Under the pieces are notes generated by a model. The model was not told where the DNA came from. It saw nothing but the letters and a program-made list of their open reading frames with translations, and searched no databases. Positions 26,708 through 36,089 of a stretch of 52,832 bases of DNA are shown in pieces. The DNA comes from Oceanobacillus halophilus (lineage in GTDB: Bacteria; Bacillota; Bacilli; Bacillales; Amphibacillaceae), in the NCBI RefSeq assembly GCF_003628505.1, contig NZ_RBZP01000024.1:1-52832 (forward strand), given 5' to 3'. Within the stretch, counting starts at the first letter, position 1; each line of letters starts with the position of its first letter. The translations under genes and the position numbers were made by a program.

Positions 26708-27218
26708 GGGTACTTACTACCACTTTCTTTCCCTTTTTGTACGAGTAGATGTAAGAAATTCCCCTGATATAACTCATATTCGAGCTGTATTTAACTCCTG
26801 AACCACTTGCGCCTTCGTAATCCAAGTAATCAACGGGTAAGTTAAAACCGGATGAATCCAGAATTCGGATACGATTAAACAAACGATTTTCAACAATCGG
26901 GAAAGAAAATTGATTAGCAAATATGCATTGAAACATTTTCTTTAAAAATTCTACTGCTTTAGAATTAAAACGTTGGTTAAGGCCTTCCGAAGTTAGTTCT
27001 ACGTCAAAGGTTGAACAAAGTTGGGCACAGAGTTCAACCAGACTTTTCTTCCCAAAGGACTCCCCTAAGCAAGAACAAAGTAAAAAGAAATATTCCGGCT
27101 TAAGTTTAGTTTTCCTTTTCATAAAGCCTGTTTCTTGGGCCCACTCCTCTATTTGTTTTCTCGTAAAATTAGATTGTAATTCCTTGAATAGTATTTGAAA
27201 TTCTTTATCTAGTTGCAT
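26708..27218 (-). pseudogene. IS4-family transposase, truncated and frameshifted
   Basis: The intact N-terminal 145 residues carry the IS4 pattern ...GLNQRFNSKAVEFLKKMF and the first catalytic Asp in RIRILDSSGFNLP, then YEGASGSGVK. One base is missing near 26790; restoring it gives QLEYELYQGNFLHLLVQKGK and then SGSKY, the normal continuation. The sequence stops at 26708, exactly where a repeat half begins. The second Asp and the catalytic Glu with the Y-R-x-R-W-x-I-E region are absent, so the transposase is inactive. IS ends cannot be recognised. Confidence 0.8.
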
Positions 27219-27315
27219 GGTTGTAAAAAAATATTCCTCTCAGTAGTTTTATACCGAAAGAAGTATATCCATAATTTGGTAATGATGTCATCGAAAATGC
27301 TTAACTTGATGGCTA

Positions 27316-27335
27316 TGGGGACTGACCCCTTTTCT
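27316..27335 (+). repeat. Palindromic repeat, right half (copy 5, split)
   Basis: TGGGGACTGACCCCTTTTCT is the right arm and T-run. Together with 26689-26707 it brackets the IS4 relic. Confidence 0.65.
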
Positions 27336-27491
27336 CTGGTTCTTACATTATTTGCTCCCATTATCAATTAAATGGAGAATGGACGGAACAAAAAGTGAAC
27401 GCCTATGAGAACCAGTTGTTTTCTGCTATACTTAATGTAAAATCTAGACTTTTTTATGACTTTATATACAAGATGATTGGAGGTTTGGAAG

Positions 27492-27680
27492 ATGAGTAAT
27501 ATTAAACAAGTAACTGAACCTGAAATCAAATCAGTTATTCGAATTTCTGAAACACCTAGCTCACATTCAAGTAATGCAAGTGATAAATATTTAAAGAATG
27601 TTATTCGCGAAAGCAACTCTTTGCTAAAAAAACTTTCTGCCTTACCGAATATAAATGATTATCGAAAACTAATGAAATAA
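27492..27680 (+). CDS. Small hypothetical protein
   Basis: The product is 62 residues (MSNIKQVTEPEIKSVI...NDYRKLMK). I prefer the ATG at 27492 because GGAGG lies eight bases upstream; an ATG five codons earlier has none. The protein is hydrophilic and Ser/Lys-rich, without a membrane segment or motif I know. The good ribosome binding site is the main evidence that it is real. Confidence 0.4.
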   Translation: MSNIKQVTEPEIKSVIRISETPSSHSSNASDKYLKNVIRESNSLLKKLSALPNINDYRKLMK

Positions 27681-27706
27681 TGTGCCACCTAGACTATAAC
27701 CTCCTT

Positions 27707-27929
27707 TTAACCTTGATGTGATATGATGTTGATAATGCACTTGATTCTAAAGTAAGCGCCATAATTCCCCTGTGAACCTTGATTCTTTAATACAGAAATA
27801 GATTCATCAAGAGCATTAACTAGGTTCATAGCAGCTTCCGGAGCTTTTAAAACTTCACTAATATAAAATATAATTTGTAATTTCTAGCAAATCTTCTTCG
27901 GCAATTGGCAAATAGTGTATTTTATACAT
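27707..27929 (-). pseudogene. ParE/RelE-type toxin, frameshifted
   Basis: The start reads MYKIHYLPIAEEDLLEITNYI and then hits a stop (27858). One base later the frame continues ISEVLKAPEAAMNLVNALDESISVLKN, then ...YFRIKCIINI and a stop at 27707. This is the ParE/RelE layout (Y..A..DL..I..YI...L..P.AA..L...L..SI..L), but the end with the catalytic or gyrase-contact region is divergent. The ATG overlaps the antitoxin stop, as in intact toxin-antitoxin operons. Confidence 0.75.
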
Positions 27930-28213
27930 TACCCTTCCCTTTATTGGCAATATTATCTCTTAACTTAGAAAATACTTCTTCATGTGACAGCCGTTTTTCA
28001 GTTGACTTTGCTTCTAACTCTGCTTCTTTTAATTTAAAGTTTAAAGTAAATTTCACTTTCGAACTGTTTCTGCTCATAGGCTTCCAAACTCATCACTACC
28101 ATATCACCATAACCATTTTTGGTTAAGAAAACAGGCTCTCTTGTTTCATGTACGGTTCTTGAAATATCTGCAAAGTTATTTCTCAAATCTGAAACTGGTC
28201 GATTATGTGGCAT
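27922..28213 (-). pseudogene. Phd/YefM-type antitoxin, frameshifted
   Basis: MPHNRPVSDLRNNFADISRTVHETREPVFLTKNGYGDMVVMSLEAYE is a textbook Phd/YefM N-terminal domain. A frame change after ...FESEIYFKL separates it from the toxin-binding tail LKEAELEAKSTEKRLSHEEVF. The DNA-binding half could still be made and might still bind its operator. The toxin gene behind it is also broken, so the module appears to have died as a unit. Confidence 0.85.
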
Positions 28214-28413
28214 TTAATCACCTCTTCACAATGTTATCATTATATTATTATAATTATGATAAGGAATTCAATAACACCAACATAAGAATCTTACTCCACC
28301 ACAAGACAACCTTATTGACCGATAAATGATGTACGCACCTTAGAATTTCCTTCTCAAAAAAGACATGAAGTACAATCAGTTTATGATAACCTCCCAGGGC
28401 GATTTCTTCCCCC

Positions 28414-29118
28414 TCACCCCAAAGTCACTAACAAAACCATTATCCCATTGGTTATACCGTGAATCAGTACAGATGGCCAGATCGAGTTTGTTCGTTCATA
28501 TGCTAAAGCAAAAAGAATGGCACTAAAGAAATTCACTGGCATCGCATTATAGGTTGGAATATGAACAATTGTAAAAAGTAACGAGCTAAGTAAAATGGCT
28601 CCAATCAGACCAATACGTGTACGTAGCCAGCGATAAATAAATCCTCGGTAAAAAATTTCTTCGTATATGGGTGATATAACTGCTGCAGAGATAAATCCAA
28701 TGAGAAACGTAAAAAAAGTGACGTTTTGCTGCATTGCCTCTGTTTTGCTATTCTCCCAGGAATTCCCAATATAACTCGTAAGCACGGCAATAATTACGGC
28801 ACCAACCAGTAAGATAATCGAGTATAAAACAATGATTTTCCAATCCTTCGTAGTAGATGGCTTTATTCCAACTTCACTCCAAGAAAGACTGTTTGGACGA
28901 AGAGCAATAACATAGATACCCAGCATTAGAATGATAGCTATCGTTACCCCCATTAATGTTCCAGCGTAGAGCTCATTATCAAGCCAGCGAGAATACATGG
29001 GTTGTACAACGAATTTAATACATCCTATGACAACTATAAATTGAAGTAACAGTAACAAAACAAATTCTTTCCAGCCCCAATGATCTCGCACTTTCCAGTT
29101 CATTTGATCTCGTTTCAA
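28414..29118 (-). CDS. CPBP-family intramembrane metalloprotease
   Basis: The 234-residue membrane protein has about seven hydrophobic segments. The CPBP/Abi signature is clear: EEIFYRGFIYRWL (motif 1, about residue 145-157), then FTIVHIPTYN (motif 2) and a third His in LIHGITNG. These supply the Glu and His zinc ligands. Family members process prenylated or other membrane peptides, often for bacteriocin self-immunity. Start is a TTG with AGAGGG upstream; the in-frame ATG five codons later is possible. It is transcribed from a MerR-type promoter shared with the divergent regulator, so it is likely that regulator's target. Confidence 0.85.
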   Translation of the reverse strand: MKRDQMNWKVRDHWGWKEFVLLLLLQFIVVIGCIKFVVQPMYSRWLDNELYAGTLMGVTIAIILMLGIYVIALRPNSLSWSEVGIKPSTTKDWKIIVLYSIILLVGAVIIAVLTSYIGNSWENSKTEAMQQNVTFFTFLIGFISAAVISPIYEEIFYRGFIYRWLRTRIGLIGAILLSSLLFTIVHIPTYNAMPVNFFSAILFALAYERTNSIWPSVLIHGITNGIMVLLVTLG

Positions 29119-29153
29119 TCCTCATCCCTCTTCCTATATAATGGTATAATTCG

Positions 29154-29184
29154 ACTATACTTGATGACGTTACGTCACCTGCAA
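29154..29184 (-). promoter_or_regulatory. MerR-type promoter with dyad operator for the CPBP gene
   Basis: On the minus strand TTGCAG (29184-29179) and TATAGT (29159-29154) are separated by 19 bases instead of 17. The spacer is nearly filled by TGACGTTACGTCA (29165-29177), a perfect 6-1-6 palindrome. An overlong spacer with a central dyad is the hallmark of promoters that MerR-family proteins untwist. Confidence 0.75.
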
Positions 29185-29207
29185 GCATTTTTTTAGGAGG
29201 GAATGAT

Positions 29208-29933
29208 ATGAAAAGATGGACGACTGGAGAAGTAGCCAAGCAGCGAAATATCTCTGTTCGTACCCTGCGTTATTATGATCAAATCCAACTTCTTACACCA
29301 AGTTTTAAGGATGATCATGGGAAGCGATTTTATTCGGAGGATGACTTATTCAAGTTAGAAAAAATCATCATTCTAAAATCTCTTTCTCTACCATTGGAAG
29401 ATATTCGCATGATTTTAGATAAACTAACTTATAAACAAATCCTAACTTCCCACTATAATTACCTACAAGAAGAACTATCAAAACTACAAACAAGTATTTC
29501 TCATACCGCTTCGCTAATAAATATGATTGATTTGGAAGAATCCTTATCCTGGGAACGCGTTTCTGAAATGGTTCAGAATTCCCGTAAAAACGCCAAAAAA
29601 TGGATGGACTATTTTCCGGAAGAGGAAAAAGCAATCTTACAAGAAAGCCTTCCAAACCTCAGCAACAACGATAAGACTATACAAAAATATATTGGCTTAT
29701 TACGCCGAATGGAATGGTGCATCCAACACAACATCACACCGGAATCAGACGAAGGTGCTCAGATTGCATCTGAATTAATAGAGGTATCAAATGAAAGTTT
29801 TCAAGAAGACAACAACCTCATGGAGAAATTCTGGGAGGTTAGAAAACTACCAGCCGAAGAAACAGGTCTATATCCGATTTCAGAAGAGGTACTGGAGTTC
29901 GCGGAACGTTGCATTGCTTATGTAACGACATAA
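29208..29933 (+). CDS. MerR-family transcriptional regulator
   Basis: The 241-residue protein starts with the MerR winged helix (WTTGEVAKQRNISVRTLRYYDQIQLLTPSF ... RFYSEDDLFKLEKIIILKSLSLPLEDIRMIL), then a dimer coiled coil (about 80-125) and a C-terminal domain of about 115 residues with a TipAS-like helical character. It has no metal-binding cysteine cluster, so an organic or peptide ligand is more likely. GGAGGG precedes the ATG. It is divergent from the CPBP protease and probably controls it through the dyad at 29165-29177. Confidence 0.85.
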   Translation: MKRWTTGEVAKQRNISVRTLRYYDQIQLLTPSFKDDHGKRFYSEDDLFKLEKIIILKSLSLPLEDIRMILDKLTYKQILTSHYNYLQEELSKLQTSISHTASLINMIDLEESLSWERVSEMVQNSRKNAKKWMDYFPEEEKAILQESLPNLSNNDKTIQKYIGLLRRMEWCIQHNITPESDEGAQIASELIEVSNESFQEDNNLMEKFWEVRKLPAEETGLYPISEEVLEFAERCIAYVTT

Positions 29934-29982
29934 GCAATGCAACGTATCTCGAAATTGAATAGTTTGGTTAGATGAGGATATT

Positions 29983-30498
29983 ATGTGGATAAATCGAATG
30001 GTATTATTTATTGCTTCGAGTTTAGAAGGATATATTGCTACAAAGGATGAATCTCTGGAGTGGCTCTATCATATCGAAGGGGAAGGTGATAATGTTTTTT
30101 CAGAGTTTTATGATACGGTCGAATGGGGAAAAGGACATATGATTGGGTAATGAAGCAAGATCTAAAGGAGTTTCCATATAAAAACAAAGAATGTTATGTG
30201 TTTACAAGGTCTCTAACTGAAAATACCGAAGACGTACAATTTGTAAATGGGGATATACCTAACTTTGTAAACAATCTAAAAAGCCAAGACAGGAAAACTA
30301 TTTGGATTGTCGGCGGAGGAGAATTGTTACGTTCCTTTACTCAGGAAAAGTTAGTGGATGAACTCATTATAACCGTTGCCCCAACTTTACTTGGTAATTC
30401 CGCTATTTAGAGAAGGAGATTATCAATGGAATCTTTCATTAAAAAAAATGCGGAACTTTAATCAATTTGTTGAACTACAGTATCAAGTTAAGAAGTAA
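29983..30498 (+). pseudogene. Dihydrofolate reductase-family (RibD C-terminal type) protein, two frameshifts
   Basis: MVLFIASSLEGYIATKDESLEWL starts the fold; the frame breaks near 30125 (YDTVEWGKG instead of the expected YDTVxMGKRTYDW). The second piece MGKRTYDWVMKQDLKEFPYKNKECYVFTRS...IWIVGGGELLRSF...DELIITVAPTLLGN is open from 30123. A second shift near 30405 leads to LFREGDYQWNLSLKK and QYQVKK with a stop at 30498. All pieces in order match the YyaP/YwjB group. GATGAGGA precedes the ATG. It lies behind merR and may have been its co-transcribed neighbour. Confidence 0.85.
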
Positions 30499-30521
30499 AG
30501 TGATACAAGAACAGAACAATT

Positions 30522-30575
30522 CTCAGTCCCTTCCTTTTCTATCACTCTAGTAAAGTGGGAGACTGACCCTTTTTT
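30522..30575 (+). repeat. Palindromic repeat, copy 6
   Basis: CTCAGTCCCTTCC...TATCACTCTAGTAAAGTGGGAGACTGACC followed by a long T-run. It could terminate transcription from the left. Its right edge abuts the mcrB-like fossil. Confidence 0.8.
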
Positions 30576-30690
30576 GCAATATACAAAACTTCCCTCTTAC
30601 GTATGACTATTACTGATCTTATGGATAATCTCAATTATATTTCTCTATGTACTTGATCCATTTTCTCACCTCACAGTATATAATGTATCA
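30576..30690 (-). pseudogene. Fossil duplicate of the 5' end of the mcrB-like gene
   Basis: Two blocks are clearly homologous to the upstream edge of the gene at 22209-25469. One (30640-30690) matches its ribosome binding site and first codons: GAGGTGAGAAAATGGATCAAG against GAGGTGAAAAAAATGAACC. The other (30576-30635) matches codons about 63-80: ATTATCCATAAGATCAG against ATTATCCAAAAAATCAG, then AAGAGGGAAGTTTTGTA. The stretch between them is deleted and an in-frame stop is present. It sits directly behind dptH and ends at a palindromic repeat. Confidence 0.75.
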
Positions 30691-30726
30691 AATAAACCGT
30701 TGTTTCCAGTACAGCAACAACATAAA

Positions 30727-30752
30727 AAAGAACGGGAGATCTCCCGTTCTTT
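30727..30752 (-). terminator. Terminator of the dptFGH operon
   Basis: AAAGAACGGGAGATCTCCCGTTCTTT is a perfect palindrome, followed on the minus strand by a T-run (plus-strand A-run 30724-30729). It stands about 100 bases behind dptH and can work from both sides. Confidence 0.8.
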
Positions 30753-30854
30753 CTAGCGCAGTATTTAAAGATAATCGTACCCGCTACCATTGGGGGTGCC
30801 CCTTTGTCATAGATACTCAGACACACATCCCATATAAGGTAATCTCTCCACCAT

Positions 30855-33800
30855 TCACCTATTATTCATAGGCGGTACATTCACTATATGATACGAAGGA
30901 TTTCCCATGGATTGGTCTTCTCTAGCAAACTGACCTAGAACCAGACACTGCCCTTTCCTTAGCATTCTAAGTTCATCTGGAGTTGCATTTCCAATACGGC
31001 TGGCTAATACCCGGACTTCACTTTCTGCTGGATTAAAGTACACTTTTGTACCGGCATTATCTAAAATAGAAAGCTCATCCTTGGTAAAATTATTAAAGGA
31101 TTGTGTGGCAAACCATGCAGACCAACCGAATTTTCTACCTTCTCGTAATATCTTAGCAGCAGGGGATCCATCCGTAAAGTCGAGATTCTGTGCTTCGTCT
31201 AAGATAACAGGAATTGGCTTATCTTTGGAACCGTTTTGTGTAAAGTACCACAGATCCCATAAGATAAATTCTGCCATGAGTCGTTTTAATTCATCCTGGT
31301 CATATCCAGCAAGTTGGATTACCGTAATATTTCCTCCTGGTGCAAAATATTCTTCCCATTGATTATTAGATTCATAGTCGAATGGATCGATATCAACAAA
31401 TTGCATGATCCTACTTGTAATCGAACTAATAACAGAGTTCGCAAATCCGTCTAATTCTTCTAGTATCTCTAATAGATGTTCCATTTTCATTTTATCGTCA
31501 TACATTTCAATTCCCTGCTTAACTGCTTTATATAGCGCACTTTTTTGCTGGGAACCGAACGATCGATAGACAGAGCCAAAGACATCTACTACTCGTCGAG
31601 CGACCTCGGTTGGTTTTTCTTTGCTAACAACACCCGCTACCTCTTTTGCACGACGGAGAAACGGGTTCAAAGGAAAGCCTTCATGATAAACAATTCTCTC
31701 TCTCAATTTGTCCCCCATTGAATCTAGAAACTCGGAATCTAATTGGGTTCGAGTATAACTACTAGAATAATCCACTACAACAGCAGATTGATTCGTTCGT
31801 GAGAGATCTCTTAAAAGGGATTGGATAAAATATGTTTTTCCCTGTCCAGACCTTCCACCGATTAGAAGATGTCGATTAGATAAATGGCTATGGTCGAATT
31901 CCCAATAAATGCGTTCGTCCTTTTCATATCCAATTAATGGACGTGTAGGCTTCTCGTCCCTTTTCTCTAACTCGACTGTATCCTCAGAATTTATTATTTC
32001 TGTTTCCCTACTTTGTTCGGACTCTTGTTCCTCTTCTTGGTTCCATCCATTATCTGCTTCCGAATCCTCTACCTTCGTAGAATCTTCCTTGGCCCCTCTC
32101 CCTTTGCTTTTCAAAGAACCTTTTGCCGGTTCAGCAGCTACTTCTTCATGATGTTCTTCGGTACCAGATGTGGTAACATAAATCCGTTCGGGTTGTTCCT
32201 CATAATTGGTTACTAACTCATGCATCGGTTTTGCTAAGGAATCATACCCACTTTGTTCGGGTAATTCTATCACGATGACTCCTTTTCGACGATCTTTCAC
32301 TTTCAATTGTGCTCCTTTTTTAAAGGAAATCACCAGACCATAACCATGCTCTGCCTTCAAGGAATCCACAATCTCGAATTCGTCATTTAGTAACTGATCA
32401 ATAACCCGTGGAGAAAGCTGGTAATCTTTTTCTGGCCAAACTTGATTATCCGTCATCTTTGAAGCATTATTAATGAATAATCTAGTAAAGAAATTACGTA
32501 GAAAACGAGCATCAAAGGTATTCTCATGTATTAACTGCTCATTTAACCGATTTTTTAATTCTCTTACCTGACTAAGTCCTTTTTCAATTACACCTGAACC
32601 GTTTATACCGATTTTTACTTCTACCGGATACATATGAATTTGTAGGCCATTATTCGTTTGTTCTAGGCCCATCATCAATAAATCATCACTTACATTTCCG
32701 CGCTTTCCTATCATTTTACCAGAGAAAATACCATCCTTCTTACTTAATCTAACTCCGCCGGCTACTCGTACAATCTCTTCCATCGAAATCGGAACCCATA
32801 GTATATCTGGTTGGTCAAAATGAATGAGAGCTTGTTTAATTGCAGAAACAACACTCATTTTTTCTCGCTTATCATGGGAACGAGCTTGAACGGCACGTAA
32901 CAGCCATTCACCATTGAAGGTATTAAATAAGCGAATAACATCGTTGATATGTTCGTTAGATACGAAGACTTGTTGTGATTGCAAGAAGTCATTAATGACA
33001 TTGAAATACTGATTGGATTTATCTGTTACAGTAATCGCATCATAGTGATTGGAAGATGAATGTTGGTCACTGTAATGCACAATCACGAGGTTCTCCGATG
33101 ACTCCTGAAAATATTTTAAATCCACTACCGGATCAATAAAGGTTAACCAATGAGAATGACTATACAACTCAGACAAGTATTCTTCATCTTCCCCACTAAT
33201 ATGCACAGCAAAGGCAACATTTTTTGTATAAGGATTTTGTCCTCTATCGGTCATATTAGCTGCAAGTTCATTCATTTTCACAGCAAATTCACCTAATAAA
33301 GAACGCTTCACGTTGCTCTCGCCTACCCCAAATCCTACTCGATAACCACCATTCTCCGTTTTGGATGATGTAACAGTGGTAAACATTCCTTTTAAATTTA
33401 AGCTACTTGGGGCGTCCTTAACTAACTGTTTAACTACTTCCTCCTCTGTTTTCATCTTATAGAATGTGATATGACTGTATTGAACAGGTTCGGTAATATG
33501 GCGTTTGGAATAGCGTAATACTTGTTGAATGGTACGTAATACATCCTCTGCCAAATAATCATTCATGGCAAAGCTAATTCCTAACTGGTCCTCAATCTCT
33601 GTGACATTACTTCCATCGTTCAAGGCATCGAGTGCACTAAAACCATCTATGTCTTGTCTATAGGCTATAACTTCAATTGGCCGTAATCTTGTTAAACTAT
33701 TATTTTGGTTTATTTGTTTCTTTAACCAGTTAACTATCCCACGTAAGACTTCTCTATCATTTGGAATATTAATCACATTTAATAAAATGGAAGCTTTAGG

Positions 33801-36089
33801 ATCTAAAGCGAACAAGTAATCATAATGATCACTAAATTGGTCTAGTTTTTCCTCCATTACCTGTGCTAAGTAGGTATTGGTTTCTCCTACGGTTACTTCT
33901 TCACTTGGCAGAAAGGCATGCCATTCCGGTAGTTGATTGGCAACATCAGTTGTGGGTTTAAACAACTCCCCGGCATCAGTGACAAGGTATGGCAACGTAT
34001 AAACAGCATTCAGTTTATTAAGGATATTGGAATCTATTTCTTCACCTTGGCTCTCTTCATTAATTTGTAATTGATACGCGACATTTAACGGCGAAAAAGG
34101 TGTCATATAAATAACTTTCCCATCTCTTACGCAACCAAGATGAAATAACCCTCTTTCTTCATTCGTCATAATTTGCTGATCACGAATGTTCTCAATCGCC
34201 TCAATGTATGCTTCTACATAAGCTGTAGCTTTTTCACGAAGCGCATTCGAATAATAAATTAAGGACGGAATCGTTCCCGTTTGCTCTATTTCTTCTAAAA
34301 AGGCTTCATACGCCTCTGCAACTTGTGGTGGTAATGGGATTTCTTCTGGAACCAACTCACGAAGTTTAATGGAAGCCTTTCTTACACGTTGTTTCAGCCA
34401 TGCAAATTCCATTAAGAGAAATTTCCGTTCCTCTTCATAGGTTACATACGGAAGGTTATCAATTTCGACACGTTTTGCTTCCTGATCAATCAGGAAGGAG
34501 CTTTGAATCGCTCGTTTTTTCTCCCATATTTTCATACTGTTTATCGGTATTGTCTTCAAAACCTCATCCGCTACTTCAATCGGTATTTCAAAGGTCGGTC
34601 TGATAATCGTGAATCGAATGCTTTTTTCATTTTCATCTAATAGCCCGGGACTAAATTGAATGGTTACTCCCGTATCTGTAACAATCGATTGACCCTGCTC
34701 TATTAAGTCAACCTCCTCCGAACCATCTCCTAAAACAAGACTTTGATTCTCCAATGTTAAATGTAAGGACCGTTTCTTTTTAGAGGTTGCCACGACTTTA
34801 AAGGATTTTCGGTAAGCTTCAAAAAAGGAGGGTTCCGATGCTATTACCGCAAAATTAAACGAATACTTTCCACTGGTTGTGTTTTCATGATTATAGACAA
34901 CACGGCCAAAGCTGGATCCCTCGCTATTAAGTTCTAACTCTGCAATGATCGAATATCCACTAGACCTTGCAATTTTTTTACTGGTTGAATTTAAGAACTC
35001 TTTCTTGGTATTACGATCGAAGGGAAAGGTGATTTCTAGTTTTTGACCTTCTTGATAATCGGGATAAAAAACAAGAATACTCCAGTTCCGTTGTCCTGCT
35101 GCAGTGTTCGATTTCGGTCGGCTCCATAATTCTAACGTCTTTGTTTCCCCATCTATTTCCACTTTCGCTTTTATATTTTCCGACTTAAATTCAATCGCAC
35201 GCTTTGCTTTAGCAGCTTGCTTCCACTCCTCAATATCGGAGAAATCTACTGTAAACCATTCATCGTTATTCAGTTTTGAACTTCCCTTATCAAAGGTTTC
35301 TTCTAACTTCTCTTTCGGATTTCCTAAGGAACGTAGGCGCTCAACTTCCTCAAATTGGTTACTATTTTCAGTCAAACGCTTATCAATTTGATTTTCAATT
35401 GTCCTCCAGCGTTTCGAATCCTCTGCTTCTAATTCCTGTTGTTTAACAAGGTCTTCCAGTCCAGAGTCATAAAAATACTGTAAGGATCGATAGTCTTCCT
35501 TTTCTAAGTTTCCTTTATTAACCAATGAAAGGACATCTTCAAAATCCAAGAAAGAAGAGTTTTCTAAATGATGACTGGCTTCCATTTCCTTCAAATAATG
35601 ACTAGCAATCTTTTTTTCAATCGGATTTAGCTTACTATTTTGTAATAGTTCCTCTAAATTCCCTGCTATTTGGCTTACATGTAATGGTAAACCTTCCCCC
35701 GTTAAGTCTCGACTACCACCACGAATTGAATCATTTAACGTATTACAAAGTAAAATAAGCGAAGTTTTTTGCCATATTCCTGTTTGTTCACTCATCTCAT
35801 TTCGTAAGGTTACAAGAAAATCGATATTAGTATCATTATTGGTAGTTGCAATCACATATTTGGTATCTCCGAATTCTAAGGCAATAGTCTCATAGGATTT
35901 CAAGCCTTTATCATGTCGATAATTAAATGGTACACTATTCGCTTGCTTTTCTAATGCTTCGAATAAATTGGAAATAATTGATTCTGTTGGTAAGTATAAA
36001 AAGTACCGATCGGTTTTGTTCCTAGATGCTTCTTTTTGGAAAAAGGAAATCATCTGGTCACTAACATATTCATAAAACGTTTTTAACAT
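30855..36089 (-). CDS. dptH: DNA phosphorothioation-dependent restriction protein DptH
   Basis: The product is 1744 residues from ATG 36089, with GGGG nine bases upstream; in-frame GTG and ATG codons up to 36110 lack a spaced ribosome binding site. The C-terminal 350 residues are a HerA/VirB4-like ATPase: LLIGGRSGQGKTYF near 1405-1415, VILDEAQNLDF near 1625. The sequence before the ATPase has an acidic low-complexity linker (EEEQESEQSRETE). The rest matches the large DptH/DndH proteins as I know them. DptFGH is the restriction complex that attacks DNA lacking phosphorothioate marks. The start overlaps dptG by 20 bases. No damage seen. Confidence 0.85.
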   Translation of the reverse strand: MLKTFYEYVSDQMISFFQKEASRNKTDRYFLYLPTESIISNLFEALEKQANSVPFNYRHDKGLKSYETIALEFGDTKYVIATTNNDTNIDFLVTLRNEMSEQTGIWQKTSLILLCNTLNDSIRGGSRDLTGEGLPLHVSQIAGNLEELLQNSKLNPIEKKIASHYLKEMEASHHLENSSFLDFEDVLSLVNKGNLEKEDYRSLQYFYDSGLEDLVKQQELEAEDSKRWRTIENQIDKRLTENSNQFEEVERLRSLGNPKEKLEETFDKGSSKLNNDEWFTVDFSDIEEWKQAAKAKRAIEFKSENIKAKVEIDGETKTLELWSRPKSNTAAGQRNWSILVFYPDYQEGQKLEITFPFDRNTKKEFLNSTSKKIARSSGYSIIAELELNSEGSSFGRVVYNHENTTSGKYSFNFAVIASEPSFFEAYRKSFKVVATSKKKRSLHLTLENQSLVLGDGSEEVDLIEQGQSIVTDTGVTIQFSPGLLDENEKSIRFTIIRPTFEIPIEVADEVLKTIPINSMKIWEKKRAIQSSFLIDQEAKRVEIDNLPYVTYEEERKFLLMEFAWLKQRVRKASIKLRELVPEEIPLPPQVAEAYEAFLEEIEQTGTIPSLIYYSNALREKATAYVEAYIEAIENIRDQQIMTNEERGLFHLGCVRDGKVIYMTPFSPLNVAYQLQINEESQGEEIDSNILNKLNAVYTLPYLVTDAGELFKPTTDVANQLPEWHAFLPSEEVTVGETNTYLAQVMEEKLDQFSDHYDYLFALDPKASILLNVINIPNDREVLRGIVNWLKKQINQNNSLTRLRPIEVIAYRQDIDGFSALDALNDGSNVTEIEDQLGISFAMNDYLAEDVLRTIQQVLRYSKRHITEPVQYSHITFYKMKTEEEVVKQLVKDAPSSLNLKGMFTTVTSSKTENGGYRVGFGVGESNVKRSLLGEFAVKMNELAANMTDRGQNPYTKNVAFAVHISGEDEEYLSELYSHSHWLTFIDPVVDLKYFQESSENLVIVHYSDQHSSSNHYDAITVTDKSNQYFNVINDFLQSQQVFVSNEHINDVIRLFNTFNGEWLLRAVQARSHDKREKMSVVSAIKQALIHFDQPDILWVPISMEEIVRVAGGVRLSKKDGIFSGKMIGKRGNVSDDLLMMGLEQTNNGLQIHMYPVEVKIGINGSGVIEKGLSQVRELKNRLNEQLIHENTFDARFLRNFFTRLFINNASKMTDNQVWPEKDYQLSPRVIDQLLNDEFEIVDSLKAEHGYGLVISFKKGAQLKVKDRRKGVIVIELPEQSGYDSLAKPMHELVTNYEEQPERIYVTTSGTEEHHEEVAAEPAKGSLKSKGRGAKEDSTKVEDSEADNGWNQEEEQESEQSRETEIINSEDTVELEKRDEKPTRPLIGYEKDERIYWEFDHSHLSNRHLLIGGRSGQGKTYFIQSLLRDLSRTNQSAVVVDYSSSYTRTQLDSEFLDSMGDKLRERIVYHEGFPLNPFLRRAKEVAGVVSKEKPTEVARRVVDVFGSVYRSFGSQQKSALYKAVKQGIEMYDDKMKMEHLLEILEELDGFANSVISSITSRIMQFVDIDPFDYESNNQWEEYFAPGGNITVIQLAGYDQDELKRLMAEFILWDLWYFTQNGSKDKPIPVILDEAQNLDFTDGSPAAKILREGRKFGWSAWFATQSFNNFTKDELSILDNAGTKVYFNPAESEVRVLASRIGNATPDELRMLRKGQCLVLGQFAREDQSMGNPSYHIVNVPPMNNR

